From assembly GCF_002858715.1 (NCBI RefSeq), contig NZ_PJZH01000004.1, forward strand, positions 62,001-126,000: 64,000 bases of DNA, given 5' to 3'. Below are positions 16,948 to 25,060 of this stretch, one piece after another. The DNA is from Chimaeribacter coloradensis (GTDB lineage Bacteria; Pseudomonadota; Gammaproteobacteria; Enterobacterales; Enterobacteriaceae). The position numbers and the translations under genes are program-made. How positions within the stretch are numbered: position 1 is the first letter of the stretch; every line of letters starts with the position of its first letter. The notes under the pieces were generated by a model. That model worked only from the letters and a program-made list of their open reading frames with translations, was not told the origin of the DNA and did not search any database.

Positions 16948-17628
16948 ATGAACGTATTAATCGTACTGACTTCCCATGACCAGCTTGGCGATACCGGCCG
17001 TAAAACCGGCTTCTGGCTGGAAGAGCTGGCGGCCCCTTACTACGCCTTCAAAGAAGCGGGCGCGACCATCACGCTGGCGTCCCCGGCCGGTGGCCAGCCG
17101 CCGCTGGACCCAAAAAGCAATGAGCCGATGTTCCAGACGGATCTGACCCGCCGCTTTGAAGCGGATGCCGAGGCCACGGCGCAGCTCGCCGCCACCGTGC
17201 GTCTCGACAGCGTTTCCCAGGCCGGTTTCGACACCGTGTTCTATCCGGGCGGCCACGGCCCGCTGTGGGATCTGGCAGAAGACCGCCACTCCATTGCGCT
17301 GATTGAAGCCTTTGTCGCAGCCAACAAACCGGTCGCTTTTGTCTGCCATGCGCCGGGCGTGCTGCGTCACGTAAAAACCCCGGCTGGCCGCCCGCTGGTG
17401 GAAGGCAAAAAAGTCACCGGCTTTACCAATACCGAGGAAGAGGCGGTCGGGCTGACGAAGGTCGTGCCGTTCCTGGTGGAGGATGAGCTGATTGCGAAAG
17501 GCGGGATCTACTCCAAAGGGGAAGACTGGGGTTCCTACGTGGTAACCGATGGCCTGCTGATCACCGGGCAGAACCCGACCTCCTCTGCCGCCACCGCCGC
17601 CCGGCTGATTGAGCAGTTCCGGAAGTAA
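16948..17628 (+). CDS. DJ-1/PfpI-family protein (glyoxalase III-like)
   Basis: A 226-residue class I glutamine-amidotransferase-like protein. The nucleophile elbow is FVCHAPG with Cys133-His134, and conserved glutamates lie in GFWLEELAAPY (about 25-26); PGGHGPLWD is the family loop. Members include Hsp31-type glyoxalases that convert methylglyoxal to lactate without cofactor, and protein deglycases, so detoxification of reactive dicarbonyls is the likely role. It is controlled from its own operator by the adjacent NemR-like repressor. The ribosome binding site GGAGAGA precedes the ATG. The enzymatic assignment is inferred from family. Confidence 0.87.
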   Translation: MNVLIVLTSHDQLGDTGRKTGFWLEELAAPYYAFKEAGATITLASPAGGQPPLDPKSNEPMFQTDLTRRFEADAEATAQLAATVRLDSVSQAGFDTVFYPGGHGPLWDLAEDRHSIALIEAFVAANKPVAFVCHAPGVLRHVKTPAGRPLVEGKKVTGFTNTEEEAVGLTKVVPFLVEDELIAKGGIYSKGEDWGSYVVTDGLLITGQNPTSSAATAARLIEQFRK

Positions 17629-17653
17629 CATTTCTGCTGCGCCTGAACGTCAC

Positions 17654-17681
17654 AACCCGGAACTCGTTTCCGGGTTTTTTT
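17654..17681 (+). terminator. terminator after the DJ-1 gene
   Basis: AACCCGGAA (17654-17662) pairs with TTCCGGGTT (17668-17676), then T residues to 17681. The stem, tail and following ATGGGC match the terminator at 16133-16160. Confidence 0.88.
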
Positions 17682-17697
17682 ATGGGCGATTATCTGC

Positions 17698-18237
17698 TTA
17701 AGGCAACGGCACCCTGTTCGTATCCGGCCGCCCGGGTTTGACGGCGGTGAGCGGCACCAGCCATTTGATGAAAGAGAGGTGGCCGTCGTAGGGCGGTTCG
17801 CTGTAGCGGGCCGGATCGGCGTTGATGTCAAACAGCGGGGTGTAGCCGAGGGACAAACAGAGGCTGACCGCTTCCGGCTGGCGGAAACCGGTGGTAAGAA
17901 ACGCCTGCTTATACCCCGCCAGCCGGGCGCGGCGCTCCAGCTCCTGCACCATATAGAGCGCGACGCCCTGGCGGCGGTGGTCAGGCCGCGTCCAGATGTG
18001 CGACAGCGCCGCGGTGTCATGATCATAAGGGGCGTAGGCCCCGATGCCGATCGCCTCGTCGCCGTGCTTCAGCGCCAGGAACGCGCCTTGCGGCGCAGAG
18101 TACAAGGAGGCCGGGCCGTCGCCGCGATCGCCGGAATTCACGCCGTAACGCTGGCGGCACTCGCCGGCCAGCGCCGCGATCAGGGGCACAATACAGGCAT
18201 CATCAGGGGTGGTTTCAACAAAACAGATCTGATCCAT
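17698..18237 (-). CDS. GNAT-family N-acetyltransferase
   Basis: A 179-residue acetyltransferase. The acetyl-CoA pyrophosphate loop is RPDHRRQGVALYMVQELE (Q/R-x-x-G pattern, about 84-101), preceded by the strand LSHIWTRP, and followed by the C-terminal GFRQPEAVSLCLSLGYTPLF. Substrate is unknown: GNAT proteins acylate amines on small molecules, antibiotics or proteins. It is alone on the minus strand between the DJ-1 gene and the organosulfur operon. Confidence 0.8.
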   Translation of the reverse strand: MDQICFVETTPDDACIVPLIAALAGECRQRYGVNSGDRGDGPASLYSAPQGAFLALKHGDEAIGIGAYAPYDHDTAALSHIWTRPDHRRQGVALYMVQELERRARLAGYKQAFLTTGFRQPEAVSLCLSLGYTPLFDINADPARYSEPPYDGHLSFIKWLVPLTAVKPGRPDTNRVPLP

Positions 18238-18382
18238 GGACTCTCCTCATTCTCTGTACAGCATCAGGATAATGGGAATGCATAATGCCGTTCAGGCACT
18301 ATTCCTGACCGCAGGCCGGAAGTAAAACAACAAATCCGGCAAACGGAAGCTGAAAAATGCAGAAGAATCCCCTGACCGACCC

Positions 18383-19036
18383 TCAGGCGCGGTGGTTAAG
18401 GCGGCGCGCCAGCCGGTCACCGGCCAGTTGCAGCAGCGTGACCAGTGCCACCAGCGCCACAATCACCGTCAGCATTACCTGCGTGTCGAAACGCTGGTAG
18501 CCGTAACGGTAGGCGAGGTCGCCCAACCCGCCCGCGCCAATCGCCCCCGCCATCGCGGAGGCGTTGATCATCGTCACCAGTGTGATGGTAAACCCACTGA
18601 CAATCCCCGGCAGCGCTTCAGGCAGCAGCACATGGCGGATGATATGCCCGCGCTTGCAGCCCATCGCCTGCGCGGCTTCCGTCAGGCCGTGATCGACTTC
18701 GCGTAAACTGACTTCCGCAATCCGTGCGAAAAACGGCATCGCCGCCACCGTCAGCGGCACCACCGCCGCCCAGACGCCATACGAAGTGCCGACCAGCATC
18801 CGCGTGAACGGGATCAGCGCCACCATCAGGATCAGGAAAGGTATTGAGCGGAACAGGTTGACCAGCCCGCCCAGCACCCGGTTCAGCGACACATTCTCAT
18901 ACAGGCCGTTGCGGTCGCTTACCACCAGCACCACCGCCAGCGGCAGGCCGAGCAGCAGTGCCAGCAGCGAGGAGATGCCCACCATCAGCAGCGTGTCGAG
19001 GAACCCGCCCCACAGGCGGTCAAGCAGCAGTGACAT
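18383..19036 (-). CDS. MetI-type ABC importer permease (second system)
   Basis: A 217-residue membrane permease, the same length as E. coli MetI. NLFRSIPFLILMVALIPFTR and EAAQAMGCKRGHIIRHVLLPEALPG match the conserved segments. I chose the ATG at 19036 because GGAGG lies nine bases upstream on the minus strand; the longer frame to 19069 reads into the ATPase gene. It overlaps the upstream ATPase gene by 17 bases and is the last gene of a six-gene operon with sulfur-type monooxygenases. Confidence 0.86.
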   Translation of the reverse strand: MSLLLDRLWGGFLDTLLMVGISSLLALLLGLPLAVVLVVSDRNGLYENVSLNRVLGGLVNLFRSIPFLILMVALIPFTRMLVGTSYGVWAAVVPLTVAAMPFFARIAEVSLREVDHGLTEAAQAMGCKRGHIIRHVLLPEALPGIVSGFTITLVTMINASAMAGAIGAGGLGDLAYRYGYQRFDTQVMLTVIVALVALVTLLQLAGDRLARRLNHRA

Positions 19037-20117
19037 AACCCAGTACCTCCACACGGTCAGCAATATCATCAGAATTCGGCAGCGGTGCGCCGCCGGCAGG
19101 GGTCACGGCCAGCAGCAGGTGGCCGACCGCGCGCCCCTGAATCGGCTCCAGGGCGCTCTCGACCAGCGTGACCGTACCGTTAAACGCCGCCAGCACCCGG
19201 TTGAGATCGGGCGTGACGCCGTCACCGTGGTAGCGCAGCCGCACCAGCAGCGGGGCGTGCGGCGTTCCCGGCGTAGCGGTCAGCTGGTCACTGAAACGGG
19301 CGGGCAGCCGGTCATGCCCCGGCGTCAGCAGGCTGCGGGTGGTGGGTTGCTGCGGGTTGCCGTACACCGCCCACACCGGCCCCTGTTCGATAATCTGCCC
19401 GCGTTCAATCACCGCGACACGGTGGCAGAGGTCGTGGATCACCTCCATCTCATGGGTGATCAGCACAATGGTGATGCCCATCTCGCGGTTAATCTGCCGC
19501 AGCAAATCAAGGATGGCGCGGGTAGTTTCCGGGTCGAGCGCCGAGGTCGCCTCATCACACAGCAGCAGCGCCGGGTCATGCACCAGCGCGCGGGCGATGC
19601 CGACGCGCTGTTTCTGGCCGCCGGAGAGCTGCGCCGGGTAGGCGTCCTGCCGCGCTTCCAGCCCCACCAGCGCCAGCAGGCGGTCTACCCGTTGATTGCG
19701 CTCCCCGGCTTCCACCCCGGCCACGCGCAGCGGCAGTTCGATGTTCTGCCGCACTGTTTTGGCGGAGAGCAGGTTGAAATGCTGGAAAATCATGCCGGTG
19801 CGGCGGCGGTACGCCACCAGCTGATCCTCATCCAGCGTGCCGATGTCGGTGCCGTCCACCACCACGCGGCCGCCGGTGGGGCGCTCGAGCCGGTTCAGGG
19901 TGCGGATCAGCGTGGATTTGCCCGCCCCGCTGCGGCCGATGATGCCGAAAATCTCCCCGCGGCGGATGGTCAGGTCAATGTCCTGCAACGCCGCCACCTG
20001 CTGGCCGGGGTAGACTTTGCTGACCCCGGCGAGGTGCAGGTGCGTCTCATCGCCGGTATGCCAGGGGATCGCCGCCGCCTCGGTGCGGCCGGGGTGGGGA
20101 AGCTCAATCACCGTCAT
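19020..20117 (-). CDS. MetN-type ABC importer ATPase (second system)
   Basis: A 365-residue ATPase with a MetN-like core and an N-terminal extension of about 25 residues. Walker A GRSGAGKST at about 61-69, Q-loop MIFQHFNLLSAKTV, signature LSGGQKQR, Walker B LLLCDEATSALDP, and a C-terminal NIL domain. It shares most motif sequences with the ATPase at 13598-14617, so the two importers are paralogous, but the context here is organosulfur oxidation. It starts three bases after the binding protein gene. Confidence 0.87.
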   Translation of the reverse strand: MTVIELPHPGRTEAAAIPWHTGDETHLHLAGVSKVYPGQQVAALQDIDLTIRRGEIFGIIGRSGAGKSTLIRTLNRLERPTGGRVVVDGTDIGTLDEDQLVAYRRRTGMIFQHFNLLSAKTVRQNIELPLRVAGVEAGERNQRVDRLLALVGLEARQDAYPAQLSGGQKQRVGIARALVHDPALLLCDEATSALDPETTRAILDLLRQINREMGITIVLITHEMEVIHDLCHRVAVIERGQIIEQGPVWAVYGNPQQPTTRSLLTPGHDRLPARFSDQLTATPGTPHAPLLVRLRYHGDGVTPDLNRVLAAFNGTVTLVESALEPIQGRAVGHLLLAVTPAGGAPLPNSDDIADRVEVLGYVTAA

Positions 20118-20120
20118 CGC

Positions 20121-20942
20121 TTACTGGCTCCAGCCGGGTTGGTAGAGTTTGCCGTAGAAGCTGTCGAGTTTGGCGCGTACCACCGGCGAATGCTGGTAGA
20201 TAGAGACAAACTGCTTCAGGCGCGGGTCGTTCTGGTGGCCGTCACGCACCACAAACTGAATCACATACTCGGGGTGTTCCAGCCCATCAAACAGCAGCGC
20301 GTTATTGGGGTCGATCACGCCGGAGAGCCGCAGGTAGTGCGGGTAGCCCACCGCCAGGTCGACCTCATCCAGCGTGCGCGCCAGCTGCACTGCCTCCACT
20401 TCGATAATGTCGATATGCTTCGGGTTGGTAACGATGTCCGCCGTGGTGGCCTTGATGCCGACGCCCGGCGTCAGGGTAATCAGCCCCGCTTTCTGCAACA
20501 GCAGCAAACCGCGCCCGCCGTTGATCGGGTCGTTGGGGATCGCCACTTTGGCGCCGTCCGGCAATTCCGCGATGGAGGCATGTTTTTTCGAATACAACCC
20601 GACCTGGTTGATGATCGCCGGGGCGTAGGCCACCAGGTGGAAGCCGCCCTCCTGGTTGGCATTCGCCAGGAACGGGCGATGCTGGAACAGGTTAACGTCA
20701 ATGTCGCCGTTCTCCAGGCTGACGTTCGGGGCGATCCAGTCGCTGAACTCGATAATCTCAACCTTCAGCCCCTGTTTGCCCGCCTCGGCGGCGGCGGCTT
20801 CCAGCGGCGGTGAAAAGGCTGCGGTGGTGCCGACCTTCAGCGGGCCGCCCTCTGCCGCGGCGGCCGCGCCGGAAAGCGCCATGCAGGCCGCCAGTAACAA
20901 ACTTTTGCCCAGGCGGGCGTGTTCCCAGAGTGGTGTGGTCAT
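20121..20942 (-). CDS. MetQ/NlpA-family substrate-binding protein (second system)
   Basis: A 273-residue binding protein of the MetQ family: FSDWIAPNVSLENGDIDVNLFQHRPFL and VGLYSKKHASIAELPDGAKVAIPNDP are family motifs. The N-terminus has a possible lipobox LAAC at about 17-20, but the hydrophobic core before it is very short; cleavage at AAA|AEG by signal peptidase I looks likelier. Given its neighbours (flavin monooxygenases), the ligand is more likely an organosulfur compound than methionine itself, but this is inference. Confidence 0.85.
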   Translation of the reverse strand: MTTPLWEHARLGKSLLLAACMALSGAAAAAEGGPLKVGTTAAFSPPLEAAAAEAGKQGLKVEIIEFSDWIAPNVSLENGDIDVNLFQHRPFLANANQEGGFHLVAYAPAIINQVGLYSKKHASIAELPDGAKVAIPNDPINGGRGLLLLQKAGLITLTPGVGIKATTADIVTNPKHIDIIEVEAVQLARTLDEVDLAVGYPHYLRLSGVIDPNNALLFDGLEHPEYVIQFVVRDGHQNDPRLKQFVSIYQHSPVVRAKLDSFYGKLYQPGWSQ

Positions 20943-20981
20943 GTCGTTTCCCTATGAAAAAAGTAAAAGTAAAAAGGTCTG

Positions 20982-22349
20982 CTACCTGATGTTGTTCTGG
21001 GTCAGGGCGCGCCATGCCGCTGCCGGGTGGCTGGCGGGCAGGCGGTCGCCCTGGCGGAACAGCTTTTGCCGCAGCGTGCCCGGCCGGTAGGCGGTTTTGT
21101 AGCGCCCGCGGGATTGCAGCTCCGGGATCACCCAGCGGATCACATCCTCATAGCTGCCGGGGTTGAGGATGCGCGAGAGGTTGAAGCCGTCCACGTCGCC
21201 CTCATCGATCCAGCGCAGCAGCTGATCGGTGACCTGCGACGGGTCACCCACCAGCAGCGGGTAACGGCTGCCCATCGCGTGCTGTTCCAGCAGGCGGCGG
21301 CGTGTCCAGCCGCTGTAGGTGTTGGTGACGGACTCAATCGCCTGCGTCGGCCCGGCCTGAATCGGCTCATCCAGCCCGTAACGCGCCAGATCGATGCCGG
21401 TGGAGCTGGAGAAGTGGGCGATGCCCGCCTCCGGGCTGGCGTAACGCAGGTAGTCGCGGTACTTCTCCTGCGCTTCGGCGGCGGTCGGCGCGACAATCAC
21501 CCCGACGCCCATAAAGACTTTCAGCGCATCGGCCGGGCGGCCGGCGTCCACTGCTGCCTGCCGCAGGGCGTGCACCTGATGGCGCATCGCCTCCGGCGTA
21601 CTGCCGGTGACGAAGGTGCACTCCGCATGGCGGCCTGCAAACGCCAGCCCGCGCGCCGAGCTGCCCGCCTGGAACAGCAGCGGCGTGCGCTGGGGGGACG
21701 GCGAACTGAGGTGGTAACCCTCCATGCGGTAGAACTCGCCCTGATGGCGGATGCTGTGGATTTTGGCCGCATCGGCATAGCGCCGCCGCGCCTTATCCGC
21801 CACCACGGCGTCCTCTTCCCAGCTCCCTTCCCAGAGTTTGTAACTCACCTCCAGGAATTCATCGGCCTGGTCGTAGCGGCGGTCGTGCGCCACCTGGGTC
21901 GGCCTGCCCATTGCCCGGGCGGCGCTGTCGAGGTAGCCGGTGACAATATTCCAGCCGATGCGGCCGTTGGTGAGGTGGTCGAGCGTCGACATCCGGCGGG
22001 CAAACGGGTAGGGCGCTTCGTAGCTGAGGTTGGCGGTCAGGCCGAAGCCGAGGTGCGTTGTGACCGCCGCCATCGCCGAGACCAGCATCAGCGGGTCATT
22101 GACCGGCAACTGGATCGCCTCCTGCGCCGTGAGGCCGATGCCGTTCTGGTAGACGTCATACACGCCGAGGATGTCAGCGATAAACAGGCCGTCAAACAGC
22201 CCTTTTTCCAGCAGCGCGGCCAGCTCTGTCCAGTAGCTGAGCCGGTTGAACTCGGTTGAGCGGTCGTGCGGGTGCGTCCAGAGCCCGTGGTGGATATGGC
22301 CGACGCAGTTCATGGTAAAGGCGTTGAGCAGCACCTCTTTTCCAGCCAT
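20982..22349 (-). CDS. FMN-dependent monooxygenase, NtaA/SnaA/DszA family
   Basis: A 455-residue luciferase-like (LLM) monooxygenase, the length of DszA, NtaA and SnaA. Family features include the N-terminal AFTMNCVGHIHHGLWTHP, GLTAQEAIQLPVNDPLMLVSAMA, GRIGWNIVTGYLDSAARAMG and LLFQAGSSARGLAFAGRHAECTF. Members use FMNH2 from a separate reductase to oxidise carbon-sulfur or carbon-nitrogen bonds. The start overlaps the preceding flavoprotein gene by one base. No flavin reductase is encoded in this operon, so one must be supplied from elsewhere. Neighbours point to desulfurisation of an organosulfur compound. Confidence 0.88.
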   Translation of the reverse strand: MAGKEVLLNAFTMNCVGHIHHGLWTHPHDRSTEFNRLSYWTELAALLEKGLFDGLFIADILGVYDVYQNGIGLTAQEAIQLPVNDPLMLVSAMAAVTTHLGFGLTANLSYEAPYPFARRMSTLDHLTNGRIGWNIVTGYLDSAARAMGRPTQVAHDRRYDQADEFLEVSYKLWEGSWEEDAVVADKARRRYADAAKIHSIRHQGEFYRMEGYHLSSPSPQRTPLLFQAGSSARGLAFAGRHAECTFVTGSTPEAMRHQVHALRQAAVDAGRPADALKVFMGVGVIVAPTAAEAQEKYRDYLRYASPEAGIAHFSSSTGIDLARYGLDEPIQAGPTQAIESVTNTYSGWTRRRLLEQHAMGSRYPLLVGDPSQVTDQLLRWIDEGDVDGFNLSRILNPGSYEDVIRWVIPELQSRGRYKTAYRPGTLRQKLFRQGDRLPASHPAAAWRALTQNNIR

Positions 22350-23554
22350 CAGATCGTCCCCCGGCGCGGCGGCAGCACGCCATTCAGTACATAGTTGCCG
22401 ATGGCCGGGTATTTCCAGCGCACCGGGTCGTGCAGGGTATGGGTGCGGGCGTTGCGCCAGTGGCGGTCGAAATTAAACTCCGCCAGGGTGGCGCGGCTGC
22501 CCGCCAGCTCAAACAGCAGGTTCCCGGCCTCCAGGGAGGTTTCCGTGGTCCAGGCGCGCGCCCGGGCCACGGCGACAGAGGCCTCTGCCACCGTCTCCGC
22601 GCAGGTATGGCGCTGGGCGGCGTCCACCGCTTCCCCGGCCAGTTCCAGCAGCGCGTCACCCGCCTCAAGCCGCGCCGTCAGCCGCCCGATGCGGTCCAGC
22701 GTCAGCGGGTCATCACTCGCTTTCTCCACGCCGGAATCGATCCACGGCCGCGACTGGCTGCGCACAAAGCTGAGCATATCCCGCCAGGCGGCGCGGCCGA
22801 TGCCCTGATCGATGGCGGCGTGCAGCAGTTGCGCCAGCGGGCCGACCGGCGTCGGGCGTTCGAAAGCGGTCTGGAACGGCACGATGTCCTGGTCGTCGGC
22901 CGGGGTGGCGTCAAAGGTCACGGTGCCGCTGCCGGTGGTGCGCTGGCCAAAGCCTGACCAGTCATCCACGATGGTTAACCCCGGGGCGTCAGCGGGCAGG
23001 AACACCAGCCGCTCTTTGCCGTCCTCACCCAGCGCGGCAGTGGGCACCCGCCCGGCAAACAGTGCGCCGGTGGCATAGAATTTCTGCCCGGTGACCTGCC
23101 ACTGCCCGCCGTGGCGTTCCAGCCGGGTATGGCGCTGGTGCGCCGCCGCCGAGCTGAACTCCGCCAGCGCATTGCCGAAATGCACGCCCGCCAGCACTTC
23201 ACCGTACAGCCGCGCCTGCTGCTGCGGGGAACCGTTCACCCGCAGCACCTCCAGCGCATAAAAGTGGTTTTGCGGCACCTGGCCGATGGCCCCGTCCGCC
23301 TCGCTCAGCAGGGCGATCACCTGCGCCAGCACGGCGTTCGGCAGCGCCGGGCCGCCAAAGGCTTCCGGCACCGTGATGCCGCCCAGCCCGGAGGCGAACA
23401 GCTCCGCCAGCTCTTCACGCGGCAACAGGCGCTCGCGGTCTCGCCGGGCCGCACCGGCGGCGAAGCGACCGGCCAGTGCGGCGGCGGTTTCCAGTGCCTG
23501 CCCGGCAGAGGTGATCCGCGCCGCCGGGCGTGACGGTGTAACATGGGTGGTCAT
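22349..23554 (-). CDS. SfnB/DszC-like acyl-CoA dehydrogenase-fold monooxygenase
   Basis: A 401-residue flavoprotein of the acyl-CoA dehydrogenase fold in the SfnB/DszC branch. Diagnostic segments are GQVPQNHFYALEVLRV, KFYATGALFAGRV, DDWSGFGQRTTGSGTVTF and the C-terminal HWRNARTHTLHDPVRWKYPAIG. DszC-type members are FMNH2-dependent sulfur monooxygenases; SfnB is linked to dimethyl sulfone use in Pseudomonas. I placed the start at 23554 where AAGGA precedes the ATG by seven bases; a longer frame to 23728 overlaps the upstream gene. It shares operon order with a close paralogue immediately upstream. Confidence 0.87.
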   Translation of the reverse strand: MTTHVTPSRPAARITSAGQALETAAALAGRFAAGAARRDRERLLPREELAELFASGLGGITVPEAFGGPALPNAVLAQVIALLSEADGAIGQVPQNHFYALEVLRVNGSPQQQARLYGEVLAGVHFGNALAEFSSAAAHQRHTRLERHGGQWQVTGQKFYATGALFAGRVPTAALGEDGKERLVFLPADAPGLTIVDDWSGFGQRTTGSGTVTFDATPADDQDIVPFQTAFERPTPVGPLAQLLHAAIDQGIGRAAWRDMLSFVRSQSRPWIDSGVEKASDDPLTLDRIGRLTARLEAGDALLELAGEAVDAAQRHTCAETVAEASVAVARARAWTTETSLEAGNLLFELAGSRATLAEFNFDRHWRNARTHTLHDPVRWKYPAIGNYVLNGVLPPRRGTI

Positions 23555-23568
23555 AGCGATGTCCTTGT

Positions 23569-24798
23569 TCAGATCCAGGAGTGGCGGGCCGGCAACTGGC
23601 CGTTCAGCGTATAGGCACCGATGGCGTGGTATTTCCAGCGCACCGGATCGTGCAGGGTGTGGGTACGGGCGTTGCGCCAGTGGCGGTCCAGCCCGAATTC
23701 CGCCAGCGTGGCGCGGCTGCCGCCCCATTCCAGCAACTTCTCGCTGGCCCGCAGCGCCACCTCGGTGGTCAGCACCTTGGCCTGCGCCACCGCGATAGAG
23801 GCGTACGCCGCGCTTTCCGCCGTCACCGGCCGGGCGTCTGTCTCATCCAGAATGCGCGCCGCCCGCTGCAGCAGGGCGTTGGCTGCCGCCAGCTCGGTAT
23901 CAAGCCGCCCGACGTCGGCCAGAATGTAGGGGTCGTCCGCATTGCGGGCGGTCTGCGCATCCACCCACGGGCGCGAACGCTCGCGGATAAAGGCGTGCGC
24001 CTCATCCAGCGCTCCCTGGGCGATCCCGGCGTCGATCGCCGCCTGGATCAGCTGGGAAATCGCGCCCTGGATGTTGGGGCGCTGCGCCAGCAGGGAGAGC
24101 GGCAGCACATGGTCGGCAGCGACCGCCACGTCGCGCAGCCGCATACTGCCGCTGGCTGTGGTGCGCTGCCCCATGCCTGACCAGTCATCAATAATCTCCA
24201 GCCCCGCAGCCGGTTGGGGGATCAGCGCCAGCACCGGCTGCCCGGCGTCGTCCAGCGCTTTGACCGCGATAATCTGGGCGAACAGTGCGCCGGTAGAGTA
24301 GAACTTGTCCCCCGTCAGGCGCAGCCCGTGACCGGTGTGGTGCAGGCGTGCCTGCATATCCAGCGTATGGCGGGTGTGCTTCTCCGGGCCGCCGTTGCCG
24401 ATGCGCTGCCCGCCCACCACCGCGCCGAATATTTTCTGCTTGAGCGCCGCCGGGGCCAGTTCATCAATCAGCCGGATCAGGCCGAAATGGTTCTGCGGGA
24501 TCTGCCCCAGCGCCGGGTCAACGGCGGAGATCACGCGGAACACCTCAGCCAGCACGGTAAAGGGCAGCCCGGCACCGCCATATTCTGCGGCAATGGTGAT
24601 GCTCCCCAGCCCGCGCTGGCTGAACAGCGCCAGCGCCTCATGCGGATAAATGCGGTCACGGTCCCGGGCCACGGCACCGGGCGCGGCCAGCGCGGCGACG
24701 GCCTGCGCCGCCTCCAGCGCCTGTTGCGCAGTATGGATACGCGCCGCCGACGGGGTGCCCGGCCGGTGTGTCGGCGCAGGTGAAACGGCATCAACCAT
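23569..24798 (-). CDS. SfnB/DszC-like acyl-CoA dehydrogenase-fold monooxygenase (paralogue)
   Basis: A 409-residue paralogue of the next gene, sharing GQIPQNHFGLIRLI, KFYSTGALFAQI, DDWSGMGQRTTASGSM and HWRNARTHTLHDPVRWKYHAIG. It is the first gene of the six-gene operon, preceded by GGGAGA eight bases before the ATG. Two such proteins in tandem suggest either a heteromeric enzyme or two oxidation steps on related substrates. The upstream region has repeated elements (see 24913-24963) that may bind an activator such as a CysB/Cbl-type LysR protein; this is inference. Confidence 0.87.
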   Translation of the reverse strand: MVDAVSPAPTHRPGTPSAARIHTAQQALEAAQAVAALAAPGAVARDRDRIYPHEALALFSQRGLGSITIAAEYGGAGLPFTVLAEVFRVISAVDPALGQIPQNHFGLIRLIDELAPAALKQKIFGAVVGGQRIGNGGPEKHTRHTLDMQARLHHTGHGLRLTGDKFYSTGALFAQIIAVKALDDAGQPVLALIPQPAAGLEIIDDWSGMGQRTTASGSMRLRDVAVAADHVLPLSLLAQRPNIQGAISQLIQAAIDAGIAQGALDEAHAFIRERSRPWVDAQTARNADDPYILADVGRLDTELAAANALLQRAARILDETDARPVTAESAAYASIAVAQAKVLTTEVALRASEKLLEWGGSRATLAEFGLDRHWRNARTHTLHDPVRWKYHAIGAYTLNGQLPARHSWI

Positions 24799-24912
24799 GA
24801 TTATTCTCCCGGGATAAATTAAAGGTAAAAATCAGGGCGCAGAAAACAGGGGCAATGCGGAACCGGCATTACCGTCTGGCTGCGGGAAAAGGATCGTTAT
24901 TCTATTCTCGCG

Positions 24913-24963
24913 AGTGTAATTAGGCGGGGAGCGGGGTGTAAAGCGCGCGCTTAGTGTAATTAG
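24913..24963. promoter_or_regulatory. direct repeats upstream of the organosulfur operon
   Basis: AGTGTAATTAG occurs at 24913-24923 and again at 24953-24963, with a related GGTGTAAAG at 24935-24943 between them. The repeats lie 115-165 bases upstream of the operon start, a typical position for activator sites. I could not place a convincing -35/-10 pair. Confidence 0.5.
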
Positions 24964-25029
24964 CGCAATGCTTAGCAGATAAATGGCTTTACGGAAAAAG
25001 AATAAATAAAGGCTATTTAAGGCCGTGCG

Positions 25030-25051
25030 CCCCGGCGGTTATCCGCCGGGG
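25030..25051 (-). terminator. 9-bp GC hairpin after gtrC
   Basis: CCCCGGCGG (25030-25038) pairs perfectly with CCGCCGGGG (25043-25051) around a four-base loop, ten bases beyond the stop. There is no U-run on the minus strand, so termination strength is uncertain. Confidence 0.5.
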
Positions 25052-25060
25052 AAGCAGGGG

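Noticed and set aside
18786-20813. 675-codon plus-strand ORF opposite the MetN/MetQ-type genes
   Set aside because: Shadow frame; the minus-strand genes have intact ABC motifs and ribosome binding sites.
24799-24912. Possible sigma-54 promoter (GG...GC) ahead of the SfnB-like genes
   Set aside because: The best GG/GC pair has nine rather than ten bases between the elements and lacks the flanking consensus.
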